From Actinernus sp. WN-2022 (taxonomy: Eukaryota; Cnidaria; Anthozoa; Actiniaria; Actinernidae): a stretch of 64,000 nucleotides of DNA. Location of the stretch: contig JAOWCC010000554.1 in assembly GCA_030867875.1 (NCBI GenBank), positions 62,001-126,000 on the forward strand, read 5' to 3'. Within the stretch, counting starts at the first letter, position 1; the number at the start of each line of letters is the position of its first letter. Positions 31,963-43,111 of this stretch are shown here, one piece after another. A program made the translations under genes and the position numbers. The notes beneath the pieces are model-generated. The model saw only the letters and a program-made list of their open reading frames with translations, did not search any database and was not told where the DNA came from.

Positions 31963-32986
31963 ATGAACGACGTAAATAGCATGGTAATCAGCAGGAACAT
32001 TGTGTCAGATATCAGTGACCATTATTCTCAATTTTGTATAGTCCCATCTTGTAAACGTAAATTAGCCGGTAAGGCATTGCAAAACAAATATCGCGATTTT
32101 TCTCCGACCAGATTCAATCATGATCTTGTGGAAATTAACTTCGTAAAGCTATATGAAAACGCAGGTAACAACGTAGATAAAATGTTTTCGACTCTTTATA
32201 ACAAAACCAATAAAACAATTAATATACACGCTCCTCTGAAACCAGTTTCTAAACGTAAACATAAACAATTGTTAAAACCATGGATAACAAAGGGTATACT
32301 TAGATCGATAAAAAATTAAAATGTAGCTATTATACTTAGGCGAGGAAGATAAATATAAGTTATATAGAAATAAAATTTCCTTACTTACTAGAATAAGCAA
32401 AAAGCGATATTATCGTGATTTCTTTTCCAGTAATTTAAATAATATGAAAAAAACATGGGAAGGGATTAATAGTTTGATAAATAAAAAAGGCAAGAATAGG
32501 CGCACGATGACGGCGATAATAAGGCCTACCAAAGGTGGAATAACCAAAGATCCAGCCGAGATTGCTGAGGTGCTCAACAGCTATTTTGCTTCAGTTGGAA
32601 ATAATCTCGCGTCTACGCTGCCGCCCTCTAAACGCGATTTTCGAGAATACTTAAGCGGTCCTACACCAACTAACTATTTTCTATTTGATTCGGTTACCCC
32701 CAAAGAAATAGAATTTGAAATAGACACGTTGCCACTTAACAAAGCCCATGAACTATATTCTTTCCCAGCGCGGATTTTGAAATGCACCAAGAGTATTTTA
32801 TCTGTACCATTTGCAAAAATATTGAACCTCTCAATAGAAACAGAAACATATAATCGTAAATTAAAACACTCAAAAATTATAGCCATACATAAAAGTAACG
32901 ACGAAGTCGAACAGAGAAACTACAGGCCCATTTCCCTTCTTTCTAATATTAATAAAAATTTTGAAAAGTTAATGTATATTTATTGA
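31963..32986 (+). pseudogene. LINE endonuclease end and RT fingers
   Basis: Two open pieces (31963-32319 and 32444-32986) separated by a short frame-broken zone. The first carries the D-H pair that closes the endonuclease active site; the second carries the pre-RT and fingers region, ending at a stop just before the palm. The endonuclease N-terminus is missing. Confidence 0.75.
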
Positions 32987-33099
32987 AAAGAATAACGTAC
33001 TGTATTCAACGCAATATGAGTTTCGTGAGAAACATTCCACAAAACACGTTTTACTAGACATAGTCAATAAAATACAAACGAACATAGATAAAAAACTAT

Positions 33100-34137
33100 T
33101 TTCATGTGGTGTCTTCATAGACCTTTAGAAAGCGTTTGACACTGTCAATCACACAATACTATTAAGTAAACTGAACCATTACGGAATACGGGGTATCATC
33201 AATAACTGATTTCGTTCATATCTCATAGGACGATCACAAACTACTCAGATAAACCCTAACATATCAACTAAACAACAAACATTATGTGGTGTTCCATACT
33301 GTTCCGTATTAGGTCCTTTGTTGTTCCTTATTTATATTAACGATATCCACAACTCCTCTGATAAGTTCAATTTTGTTCTTTTTGCTGACGATACCAACCT
33401 ACTTTATGCTGACAAAAACTTTGAAATCTCTTGAGGACGTTGTTAATAAAGAATATTTTAAAAATCTAATTTTGTCATATGCCACCCTTATCAAAAGAGG
33501 CTATACCATAAACCTAACATTAAAGTCTTTGATCGTAAATCTGGCCATCCTATACCCATTGAAGAAAATAACTACATAAAATACATTGGTGTTCTAATAG
33601 ATTGTAATCTTTCTTGGAAGACACACATAAGTCAGGTTTTTTGTAGAAGTAGGATTTTATTGAGGTGTGTTTGGGCTGCCTGACCCCAGATTGTAAAATC
33701 AAAGGATATGTAAGGATAGATAAATGAACGGTAAATATTCAGAAGAGTAGAGAGGGGGACAAAATGCCTTAATCTAGAGATTATGCCTATCGTTTTTCCA
33801 AATTTTAAAGTAATATAGTCTACGAATTATGTATTTTGCGACAAATAGAGAACATGCTATACCAATATTTTTAGCCTCTAATATCCTTCCAATTAATATG
33901 TTATATTATAAAACACTTTCAGTCCTAATGTATGAAATTAACAATAACGCGGCTCCTCCTAACATAATAAATTTATTTAACCGTGTAAGCTCCGTACATT
34001 CCTATAATACTAGATCATCAACAACAGGAAAATTTTATTTGAAATATTCAAGAACTAAACATCAAAGTGAATCCTTCTCTCACATTGGTGTAAAAATATG
34101 GAATGGGATTCCTGATCACTTACGGCGAACAGTCTAA
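33100..34137 (+). pseudogene. LINE RT palm and C-terminus, multiple lesions
   Basis: Stops interrupt the motif-A region (the residue before KAFDTVNH is a stop). The conserved G-V-P-Q-G appears as G-V-P-Y-C. F-A-D-D survives. From 33600 to 33820 no frame is open, then a 102-codon C-terminal piece is intact. Confidence 0.7.
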
Positions 34138-34299
34138 AACATTATATAAGGCAAATATCCATAGAAGTCTTGTATAAGTTTTGAAACAGGAGGAGACCTA
34201 TGTTGATGTCATGGTATTAATTGAAAAAGTTTCTAAAACGTCCTTAACGTCATGATCATTATCAAAACAAAAACAAAACAACAACAACAACAAATCTTC

Positions 34300-34920
34300 T
34301 TATTTATATATTTTTACTTATTTATTCATAGTTATTGTAAATTTGTTTAATTATTGTAACATTTTCATAGTTATCACTGACAAAATATCTTCCATGTAAA
34401 TAAGAAATAGTATAGCACTACCGCCTCGATTAGCTAAGCTATCTGCGGTTGAAAAATATAAACTAGGTTGAAAAAAATTAAATAGTTTGCACAGATTTAA
34501 CCTGAAATATGTTTTAAGCTGCAACATATACAACTTGAAATAATTATAATCTAGCAGCCAGTAGGCTGAAGTTGCTATATTTATAATTTTAAAATAATTA
34601 TATAACGAGTTATACCACTAAAATTGTACTACTAAATAATATTATTCTAAAGGCTAAAATTCTTAATATACATGCACAGAACAGTTGAGTAGATAACATA
34701 AATGAGCATCAAATTAGAGATGATTGAATTACAGTGAAGCATTGAATTATATTTCTTAGTTATCCATATAAAAAGAGAGTGATTCATTCGATGTCACTTT
34801 TTCAGGTGATAATATTGAATATTTTAATTCTAGATATGGCAGAACATTCGTATTTCTTTATGAACGGAATCTACAAAACATAGGGCCGCGAAGGGCAACT
34901 CGTGGAAGGTCAGTGAGCTA
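34300..34920. other. AT-rich, no gene seen
   Basis: Sequence between the LINE tail and the tandem repeat into which the 6.2-kb transposon inserted. Nothing supportable. Confidence 0.5.
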
Positions 34921-34924
34921 TTTT

Positions 34925-35011
34925 GGCATATACTAAAAATCACGTGACCGATGACGTCATCGGTACGTCATCGCTACTAAGAGATTTGTGGGGACCCAAC
35001 GTATCAAACTC
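34925..35011 (+). repeat. Satellite-like unit left of the 6.2-kb transposon
   Basis: ATACTAAAAATCACGTGACC, GATGACGTCATCGGTACG and GATTTGTGGGGACCCAACG match the unit repeated at 41226-41640 on the other side of the transposon, in the same orientation. The element therefore landed inside a tandem array. Confidence 0.75.
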
Positions 35012-35070
35012 GTTCCCAGGGCCCTTTCCCTTCACTTGGGGGTGGGGCGGGAAAAGAACCTGGCATCGGA
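35012..35070 (+). repeat. Left terminal inverted repeat
   Basis: 59 bp, GC-rich against an AT-rich background. Contains a GC-box-like GGGGTGGGGCGGG overlapping GGCGGGAAAA, which reads as an E2F-type site (TTTTCCCGCC) on the other strand. The transposase ATG is 87 bp inside it, so it probably doubles as promoter. Confidence 0.85.
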
Positions 35071-35156
35071 CACTGGATTCTGCATTTTGATTGGTTCATT
35101 GATTTACATAATTTATGTCAAAGAAATAAAATAATATACCTTATGCCGAAATCAAA

Positions 35157-38100
35157 ATGGCGGAAAGTAAGTCCACGCCGACGAAGATTTCTGCTAGAAA
35201 TCCTGTTTGTAGGCTTTGTGGCGATTCTCCTGAGAGTAATCAATCAAGCAAAGCCGATTCTTGAAAATACCTCTGTTCCATAGTACATAAAACCTGTGCA
35301 ATATCAATTTCTGAGGACGTTACGAGCTCAAAAGTATTATGTAGGCTCCTGCCTAAACCAACAGGAGACGATTGCACAACTTTTGAAGTCGAGTCTTTAT
35401 TGACTGAAAGACAGCAGAAAATGATTATCCAAGCAGTCAACTCAAAGACAACTGTCCAAGTGTTGTGAAAGCCTTAAAAAAGTTCGCCAGTGAGGAGATC
35501 AAATCATCGTGTGCAAAGTTGTGCAAACGTTCACAAGGTTCCGTTTTATATGGAAATGATTACGAAAGCCTGCAGAACTTCGATTTCGATAAAGTTTGGG
35601 TCGAATTGAAATCGAAACACCCTTTCCTTGTAGAGCTTATGAACGCAGTGACTGGCAAGGAGAATCCCATCGAAGACACAAAGCTAGAGCTTCGAGTGAA
35701 GTAAAGTTTTTTATACTCCATCCTTATGAGCGAGAGATAGCATGAATTGAGCCTAGTAAAGCGTATAAATACTGTTCTCATCATTGAAGGATGTACCAAA
35801 CAGGTAAGCTAATGAGATCAATGTTTATATAATATACTCATTCTGGATTTTACTCATACTTAATTGATTTAATGATACCCTATATAATACTAACACTGCA
35901 GTATTTTAAAGTTATTGCTCTAAGAGTTTGCTGTCTACAATTAATTAAGCTCAAACGAGCACTGATTACAATCTGCTGTTGTTTATAATTTTTTGTATAA
36001 GTTAAACCTATGTAGAAATTTTGTTATTGTTGTAACATATAAAGTGATCGCTGATCAAATTGCCTTTGACTAATTTGAGTTCCAAATGAGAAGCCAGAAA
36101 GATGAGATCACTGCACAGACCCCTAAATTGTTTAGCAGTTTCATAAAAATACCATTCAATGATCGATGAACAAATTTCAGTATTGATCCATTAGATTCAG
36201 AACTTGAAACTTCAAGTTTTCATTGGGTGCATTGTTGTTTATTTTAGAACATTAACATGATACGAGAAAAGGCCATGAATGTCTTTTCTTGCATATTCAG
36301 ACAATTTAAATAATAGAAACATTGTGTGTTGTTCGTTCAAACCCTAGTTGACACACTCAAAGCAGGGGTTTCAGTAACTTTTTATAGGCAACTGGCGGTC
36401 CTGATGTTATTTACTTTTTCCTGATTCACTCTTCAGCACTTGTTATAAATTGCTATTTAGTCTTACAGTATCTGGTGGTGAGAGCTACAACAACCGGTGG
36501 TATACTGCTGACTTTAGCTGGCTCTTATTTAAACCCCTCCTCAAAGTGTGTATGTCTGTGTGTAAGTGTGATATCATGAAACTAAGATGTTATGCATGTC
36601 AGAAGTAAAAACAATGTTATTAACACATATAACTTAAATGTGTTAAGGTTTATTTTTTCACTCACGTTTTTATTTTGGGAGCAGTTTTACCGTTACAATC
36701 TTCTTTCTTTCATGTCCATTGTTGACTACTAACCCAAACACATACCTGACCTACCATTAAACCCTAAACCTAAAATTAAAATGACCTTCAGAATAATTTA
36801 AACCAGTGGAAAAAAATAACATCACAACATAAGCCCAATAATTATTGAATTTTCTACAGCATAGTAAATATTGGAATTTTGTTATATATCTTTGATTCAC
36901 TTTACATAGCTTCAACAACGACTTAATAAACTTGGTGTGTTTGTCATCTGGGAGAAGGGATTCCATTCTAAGACTTTTAGGAGGGCACTTTTCAGATGTG
37001 GTCGTGCAGAAAATACATAATGGCAGTGTGTTCTGAGGCACTGGTTACAACTGGGACTTGAGAATTTTAAAAGGACACATGGGAAAGGACATCCAAAATA
37101 TGATGATTGTATAAATATATTAAGAACTTATGAAAAGTGGATAGCTGAAATCTATGTTAAAGCAGGGATGCTAGATAAAATACCACAAACTGATACGATG
37201 AACCACCAGTTCCTCAAGGACCCGCGTCACCTGGCCAGACATATGTACATAGACAAGACACTCATGATGGCCCAATGCGAGAGATGAAGATAACATTTGC
37301 AGGTGATGAGCTAACACGTATCAGATTTGCTCTTTGGTTCTCACACCCCATCTGATCGTTTTGAACACCGTTCACCATTTAAACCTGTTAAGTGGCATAC
37401 CAAAGCATGACTTCTGCAGTATTCCTACTCATTTCTACATAAAGCAGAATCTATGAATCAAGTGGGTACATTAAAATATTTCAGGGAGAAATACAACAGG
37501 AGGAATGATACCCCTTCCAAAGTTCTTGATTCCTTTGAAGGAAGTGAGGAGTTGTTCCTCAGTATTGAGAGAGCATACATCATAACTGCTGCCCTGAACA
37601 TTTTTGGGATGACATACCTCGAGGATAGGCCTTCGTTACATGAATTCCGAGAAAGCATTGCACGTGAGAGCATAGACAACAAGAATAAATAGCTTGATGA
37701 TGCCTTTGGCAAATTCATTGACAAGTTCATGTTACAGAAAGTAAATGACAAAATCAATAATAATGATAATTATGTAAAAATTATGCCCTTTGTTGTATTT
37801 TCTAGCTATTATTGTCATGCAGATGAAGGACACTGCAGCAGAGGAAGATGGTAACAGAAATCTCATCAATCAAAAACTCTTGCTAACAGTTTTCAAGTCT
37901 TTGGGGGCTTACAAGAAACATGCCATTGCAATGTTTGTGAGTAGCCTTTCTGACGAGTTCAAATGGGGATTTTTTGTAAGATGGAGGGGTGGGGGGTGGA
38001 ACAAATATTTAAGATGATCTGGCCAAAGAAATTTCAAACAGATGCAGTAAAAGCATTGTCCAGAGAATGGGAGCAAACAAAACCCTGAAATCATTAGCAA

Positions 38101-38374
38101 AGTCTGCAAAGCAACCTCTGGCGACCATCAAGTCATGTAGGAATTTGACTCTTCAGTTGGTATCCACAAGACATCAGTGCAACACACAACACGTGACTCC
38201 CTTAAAGATGACAAAGAAATGGTGGCTGATCTTGTGCGATTGTATCATTTCAATCATGTGCCTGCAAGATGTCATGATAACTTCCCTGAGATTGAAAGGT
38301 GCCCCCTAAGGTATTTGAACATTGTTGAATTTCATCAGTGGCTGGACAAACACAAAGGAGAACTATCAGCTTGA
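35157..38374 (+). pseudogene. Transposase-like protein with N-terminal C4 finger, decayed
   Basis: From ATG 35157 the protein starts MAESKSTPTKISARNPVCRL with a Cys-x2-Cys (CRLC) followed, in another frame, by a second pair context (KVLCRLL), together like a ZAD-type C4 finger. Conserved-looking blocks follow at 35465-35704 (KALKKFASEEIKSSC), 37060-37260 ([11 protein letters not shown], then [19 protein letters not shown]), 37330-37692 ([33 protein letters not shown]) and 37800-38374 (MKDTAAEEDGNRNLINQKLL; CPLRYLNIVEFHQWL). Stops, frameshifts and a probable deletion near 37080 break it. I recognise it as a family expanded in cnidarian genomes, possibly the DUF6589/Academ transposase type, but cannot place the DDE residues with confidence. 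Confidence 0.6.
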
Positions 38375-38433
38375 TATGTGTTTGAGGGCCTAGTTGTTCA
38401 AAAGGTGTTTAGTGTTGATCCTGTATTAAAATA

Positions 38434-38622
38434 CAGTGAGACCTCTATTAAGCGGATCTCCTATTAAGCGAACACCCTCCTTTAAGCGAACACTAGTTAT
38501 CTGGGTCCCGAAACGTTCTTTCCATACTTAGTGTTAACGAACCCCTATTCAGCAGACACCATTACTAAGCGCGGGATACCAGGCAAGGTCCAGAGGGTGT
38601 CCGCTTACTAGAGGTTTCACTG
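38434..38622. mobile_element. 189-bp pogo/Tigger-like MITE
   Basis: Ends CAGTGAGACCTCTATTAAGC and GCTTACTAGAGGTTTCACTG, flanked by TA at 38432-38433 and 38623-38624. Internal repeats of TTAAGCGAACAC. It lies between the convergent genes of the 6.2-kb transposon, so it inserted later. Confidence 0.88.
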
Positions 38623-38909
38623 TAAAAGGTTTTCACAACATTTAATCCTCAGTTAGTGCTAATCACCTTTCAATGCGCAGAAAGTTTTTTTATTAACAAT
38701 AACTTACAATTGGTTACATGTAATTTGAATTTCGAAATGATCATTGTAGCAGGAAGATCACTCAATTGACGCAGTTGCATCTCTATCCCTCCTACCTCGC
38801 TGATATATGCATATATACATTTTTATGTTGAATTATCATTATCAATAAATGACTGAAACTTACATGTTGTCAACATTATAAATGTATCCACATCAAAATT
38901 ATTCTGAGT

Positions 38910-41127
38910 TCATTGCAGTTCCACACACAGAAGTATGCTTGGTAATGAGAAAAAGATTTGGGAAGAACAGGTTTCATCCCATATGCCAAATGTCGCCGTG
39001 AGGTCTGATTCTGTTTCAATGTATTCAATTCCCTCCATAAGTTTTTCATCCAGATCCTTGTCAACAGAGGTGTCAAAAAGCGCTGAACAATCGGGTGTTG
39101 CCTGGGACTCATGGTCAGAAAGTACACTCTTGATTAGGCTTTCTAGGATAATGCTGTTATCATGAGACATAAGTCTGACCTTGTTTTTGACAACTTTTTG
39201 CAAATCCTCTACAGTATTTTTGTACTTGCCATCACATAGACAACAGCAGTCTTGTTTAACACTAGTGAATCTAAACTACTCCAAAAGGAGCTTTCTCAGG
39301 CACTTCTGATCTGCAATAAACTTTGATGGATTCTTCTGAATGCTTTTTGTTGTTTCCAGTGTCAGAGTTATTATAATGCACTGATGCCAATGATGGAAGC
39401 CCTGTGCGACTAGCACGTCCAATTTCTTGCATGTAAGATTCAATATTACTTGGCGTTGTTATGTGAACAACATTGATGACATAAGGAGCATCAACTCCAT
39501 TCCAAGTGCTGATGTTGAAAATAGCACCCTCATATTTGAATTGTCTTTCTTTATTTCTGCAATGATATCTTTCTTCGTGCGAGTAGTCTGAGGAGCATGA
39601 AACTGTGCAAACAGTCTCGCAGCAGGATCAGAGGTTTCTCCAACATATTTGTCATATATGTCTTTCAGTATTCTTTCAAATAACCCATAAGCATATCCAC
39701 AATACTTAAGTTTTAGATATAAAATTGTCATGGGATACTTTTCTCTTTGAATTGCTAGTTCATTTGCAATGGGTTCAAGGATTCGGTCATAACTTTTATA
39801 CCCATGGTGATTACTCAGACGTACTTTCTTGTCAAGGTATATGTTTGCTCGGTTAGGGTTTACTGCAACAATGTTGCAGTCACTTTTCAAACATAGACTA
39901 TGTTTTAGGTGTGCCAATAATTAGGTGGTGCTGTTGCTGTTAGAGCCATTGTTGGTACATTTGGAAAAAATGCCTTCAACACTGACAGGTCTTTGAAGCC
40001 TTTTTTATACATTTTTCACCCCTGAAAAAGAAAAGGAACGTCTAAGCTAAGCTCGTAATTCTTCTTGAAAGTCAGCTGATCGTGAAAGGTACATGTAGGG
40101 TTCTGTCTGCTATTACAAATCCAAACAATTAAATCAATAACTGCGAAGTGAAGTAAAAAATGGCTTAGTATAATTTAACATTATTTTTATAGTATAGTAT
40201 AGTATATATTGTATTTCATAATGCTTGTCAGAGTATCGAGACATATCGAGACATCAAGAATATATACAAAAGTCTAAAATCTGAAACGCCTAAATTATTA
40301 TACTAGCTATGGAAGACTTCAATGTGTAACATCAACAAATTACAACAACATTGCGAGCCGACTGGCCTAGGCAATAATTAAGTAAAAACTTTATAAAAAT
40401 AGTGATGATAATACTGTTTAAATCATCGTAAGTAGTAAGTTATATAAGCTAGCTGAACTTAAGCTTATAGCACACGAATTAAAGAAAAAAAAATGCACCT
40501 ACCATAAGTCAACACAGTGAGCCTCATCAATAACACAGGCAACACCATTATCCTGGAAGACTTTTCTTCCCATCAGTGCTCCTCCTTCCTTACTTAACAC
40601 AGCCTCTGGATTGGCAAATATAACGGAAGTGCTTCCATTTACCAAGTTTTTAGGAAGATGTCTCAGCTTTGGTTCTGCGTCCTCGCTTTGTTCTCGGTGT
40701 TGTTGTTCTTGTTGACAGTAGTTGCTGAACAAGTTTTCAGCCGGTTCACTCTTGTTGATGGGAAGCTGTGGCACATCGGCGGTTATCCCCCTATCTTTTA
40801 AAACTTTCAGCTGGTCCTCAATGAAGGAGTTTAAAGGACACACTATAATTACGATGTTCTTGCTTGTCTTGACAGGTATATAATGTGGCAGTAGGTGGAA
40901 AGCATAGACTTTCCAAATCCAGTTGGTAGGACGCCAATAATATCCTGGTCTTTCAGCATACACTCAAGACACTTAATTTGAAGAGGTTTTAAATTCAAAG
41001 AAGGGAAATTGCCGTTGTTCAAAGAAAATTCTACTCGGCGAAGAACTGTCAAATACTCTCGTTCACGCGCCACCTTCAATAACGCGGCTTGTTTATATAA
41101 TTTATGATAATTTAGTTCACCCAACAT
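38910..41127 (-). pseudogene. RecQ-like SF2 DNA helicase, two exons, frameshifted
   Basis: Exon 1 (41127-40503) starts MLGELNYHKLYKQ and carries motif I (GVLPTGFGKS), motif Ia (IIVCPLNSFIEDQL) and motif II (VIDEAHCVDLW); a frameshift lies just after motif I. A 481-nt intron (40022-40502) has GTAGGT and CTTTTTCAG borders. Exon 2 (40021 down) carries motif III (MALTATAPP), motif V (VLFSTSALGM) and motif VI (QEIGRASR), the last in a shifted frame, then a Cys-rich tail and an acidic C-terminus ending at 38910. Motif order and DEAH box are those of RecQ-family 3'-5' helicases. At least three frameshifts inactivate this copy. Within the transposon it may assist excision or replication of the element. 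Confidence 0.75.
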
Positions 41128-41155
41128 ATTTCAGTGTTTGGCGGTCATGTGACCG

Positions 41156-41214
41156 TCCGATGCCAGGGTCTTTTCCCGCCCCGCCCCCAAGCGAAGCGAA
41201 AGGGCCCTGGGAAC
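41156..41214 (-). repeat. Right terminal inverted repeat
   Basis: Mirror of 35012-35070 with mismatches at four positions. GGCGGGGCGGGAAAAG on the minus strand keeps a perfect GC box and E2F-type site. The helicase ATG lies 29 bp inside. Confidence 0.88.
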
Positions 41215-41225
41215 TAGGTTGCCAA

Positions 41226-41640
41226 TGCATGTCCAAGTTTGAACTGTCTGGCATTAGAAATGAGGGAGATATGGGCATCTACTTAAAATCACGTGACCGA
41301 TGACGTTATCGCCACTAAGTGATTTGCGGGAACCCAATACCATGCCTGTCCAAGTTTGAACTATCTGGCATTAGAAATGAGGGAGATATGGGCATGTACT
41401 TAAAATCTCGTGACGATGACGTCATCGTTGCGTCATCACCACTAAGTGATTGATATGGACCCACTACTATGTCTGTCAGTCAAGTTTGAGCGTGCTGGCA
41501 TTATAAATGACGGAGATACGGGCATGTACTTAAAATCACTTCACCGATGATGTCATCGTTACCTCATCATCACTAAACGATTGATAGGGACCCACTACCA
41601 TGTCTGTCCAGGTTTGAAGTGTCTGGCAGTAGAAGGTCAC
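41226..41640 (+). repeat. ~116-132-bp tandem repeat, 3.3 copies
   Basis: Units begin near 41226, 41342, 41468 and 41600 with ATG(C/T)CTGTCCAAGTTTGA, then GGCATTAGAAATGAGGGAGA, GGGCATGTACTTAAAATC, a GATGACGTCATCG core and CACTAAGTGATTG. Copies differ by roughly 10 percent. One more copy sits left of the transposon. Confidence 0.85.
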
Positions 41641-42000
41641 CGTCAATACATTTTCTCCAGTATGACCAAATTTGGACGCTTACCATAAAACTCCGTCAAT
41701 ATACCTTCGGAATATCGAACACTATTCGGGCTATTCGGACAGCCAACGGAGAGTCCCCGATGTTCACAGAAAAAAAGAAGTACACATCATAAAACGATGA
41801 ATAAATTAGTTCGACCCCATTCACCCTAATAACTCGTTCTGCGCTTGCGCACATCCACGAGTTAAAAATGGACTTCTATCTGATTAATTACAGTTCCACT
41901 AGGCTCAACAAACCACGGAAAGCATTCTTGTTGATGAGACTTAGACGATTTTCAGTCAGCGACCTCAATGAAAAAAGAAAAAGAAACGGAAAAAGAAGTG
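41640..42000. other. No recognisable gene
   Basis: Unique-looking sequence between the tandem repeat and the 5S-derived repeat. Nothing seen. Confidence 0.5.
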
Positions 42001-42004
42001 TTAG

Positions 42005-42312
42005 ACGTGTTTCATAGTTCGTTTATTCGTACACTTTGAAGGCACTGCAGTTTTCTTTGCAGGAACCGTATATGCCATGTAAAGCGTGTAGCTACTCACC
42101 GTATATTTACCAATATTTATTAAATTTGCGTTAGATATATTTGTAATACACCAGGAGTTGAAAGAGGAGAACCTGTTTGATGTCAATACTATAATGTATA
42201 CTGCAAGAACAGCACGATCGAAGCCATTCATAGCCGGTCACCCATCCAAGTACTACAACCTTACCCGATTGAGCGTAACTTCGGTAATGTTATTTTAACT
42301 CAACCGGTCTCT
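42005..42312 (-). repeat. 5S rRNA-derived sequence (SINE3-like)
   Basis: On the minus strand 42312-42231 reads ACCGGTT, then ACCGAAGTTACGCTCAATCG, then AGTACTTGGATGGGTGACCG, matching the 3' two-thirds of 5S rRNA including the internal control region, with an insertion and the 3' end replaced by unrelated sequence running to ~42005. That structure suits a 5S-derived SINE rather than a working 5S gene, which would keep its closing stem. A solitary 5S pseudogene is the alternative. Confidence 0.6.
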
Positions 42313-42459
42313 CAGTGAGAGAGACAAAGTACTCAAAAAATATAATGAAAACTTCGAGTCAGTGATTCAACTCAAACCCATATGTAGACTCGACAGCTGA
42401 GAAATGTCAGGCCGAGTTTGTTTGGCACGTACAGTCTGTAAATATATATTCTTACTTAC

Positions 42460-42531
42460 AAGTGCTGTAACCTGGACATTTTACAAAACTCATCGCTTTG
42501 CACCGTTGTTAACTTGTTTCTCGATAAGTCT
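42460..42531 (-). CDS. Leucine-rich-repeat gene, exon 2: one 72-nt LRR
   Basis: Exactly 72 nt between acceptor ATTCTTTTAG and donor GTAAGTAAG. It encodes one 24-residue repeat, DLSRNKLTTVQSDEFCKM then SRLQHL, the L-x-L-S-x-N-x-L-x-x-V/I pattern. It joins exon 1 in phase 2. Phase-2 72-nt exons, one repeat each, are characteristic of LRR-containing glycoprotein-hormone/relaxin-type receptors (LGRs) and some other LRR receptors. Later exons lie outside or beyond the mobile elements at lower coordinates and were not found. Confidence 0.75.
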
Positions 42532-42662
42532 CTAAAAGAATAGAGATATCATATTTAATAATGAACTGATAATGAGATCATACTGAATATGGCAGAAATC
42601 CGGATGGATTGCTGATAATGAGGAATATTTCATAATGAATCAGAGAATGATGCAATACTTAC

Positions 42663-42898
42663 AGTGATAGTACTTCTTCTGGATTAGTTATTAATTGTTG
42701 AAGGATATCGAGAGAATGTACCTCACATTTGATAGACACGTTGTAAAATTTGCCGCGGAGACAGTTGCATTGTGAGGAATTGTTACATACAAGACACGTG
42801 GTAACGTCAGCGGCCAGTACTTGTACATCAAACCCGGAGAATGTTATCACTAGAACAAGGAATAACCCTGATCGAATGGGGTATTCACAAATTAACAT
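42663..42898 (-). CDS. Leucine-rich-repeat gene, exon 1: signal peptide and LRR cap
   Basis: From ATG 42898, 78 codons to donor GTAAGTATT. Residues 1-30 form a signal peptide (IRSGLFLVLVITFSG core, cleavage near VLAADV). A Cys-rich N-terminal cap follows (CLVCNNSSQCNCLRG ... IKC) with the Cys spacing of an LRRNT domain, then the first LRR strand. It is secreted or a cell-surface receptor. Exon 2 continues in the same phase. No promoter motif is obvious upstream. Which LRR receptor this is cannot be told from two exons. Confidence 0.72.
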
Positions 42899-43111
42899 CT
42901 ATAAAAATAATAATAATAGAGTTGGAAAAATATATGAACATTACATTACTGTAAACCACTGTACCAGAAAAAGAGGGCGCCTTGTACTATTACCCGAAAC
43001 CTCTGTGAGAGAAATATTTCATATCGGTTCAAAAAGCGATCACGGAATACATAATTTAGTAAAACTGCAACAAGTAAATTAAAGCGAAGTAGGCAATACA
43101 CTGTTATTTAC

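Larger units (their letters stand above)
31880..34300 (+). mobile_element. Decayed CR1/jockey-group LINE, 5'-truncated
   Basis: Ordered remnants: end of the endonuclease (SDISDHYSQFCIV, 31963-32319), linker and RT fingers (32444-32986, with RNYRPISLLSN), RT palm in broken frames (KAFDTVNHTILL near 33125; FADDTNLL near 33385) and the C-terminus (33829-34137, HIGVKIWNGIPDHLRR), then an A-rich CAACAACAAC tail near 34280. The C-terminal wording differs from the LINEs at 13.8 and 52 kb, so this is a different family. Several stops make it dead. Confidence 0.8.
35012..41214. mobile_element. 6.2-kb TIR transposon with transposase and RecQ-like helicase (Academ-like)
   Basis: The 59-bp ends 35012-35070 and 41156-41214 are inverted copies with 4 mismatches, starting GTTCCCAGGGCCCTTTC and containing GGGGCGGGAAAAG. 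Inside are two convergent genes: a transposase-like protein from 35157 rightward and an SF2 helicase from 41127 leftward, each starting within 90 bp of a TIR. A Tigger-like MITE (38434-38622) has inserted between their 3' ends. TIRs plus a RecQ-like helicase match my recollection of the AcademH lineage; not verified. The exact target duplication could not be assigned because both flanks are divergent repeat units. Confidence 0.85.

Noticed and set aside
35012..41214. Helitron origin for the helicase element
   Set aside because: Helitrons lack TIRs and encode a Rep/Pif1-type protein; here there are TIRs and a RecQ-type DEAH helicase.
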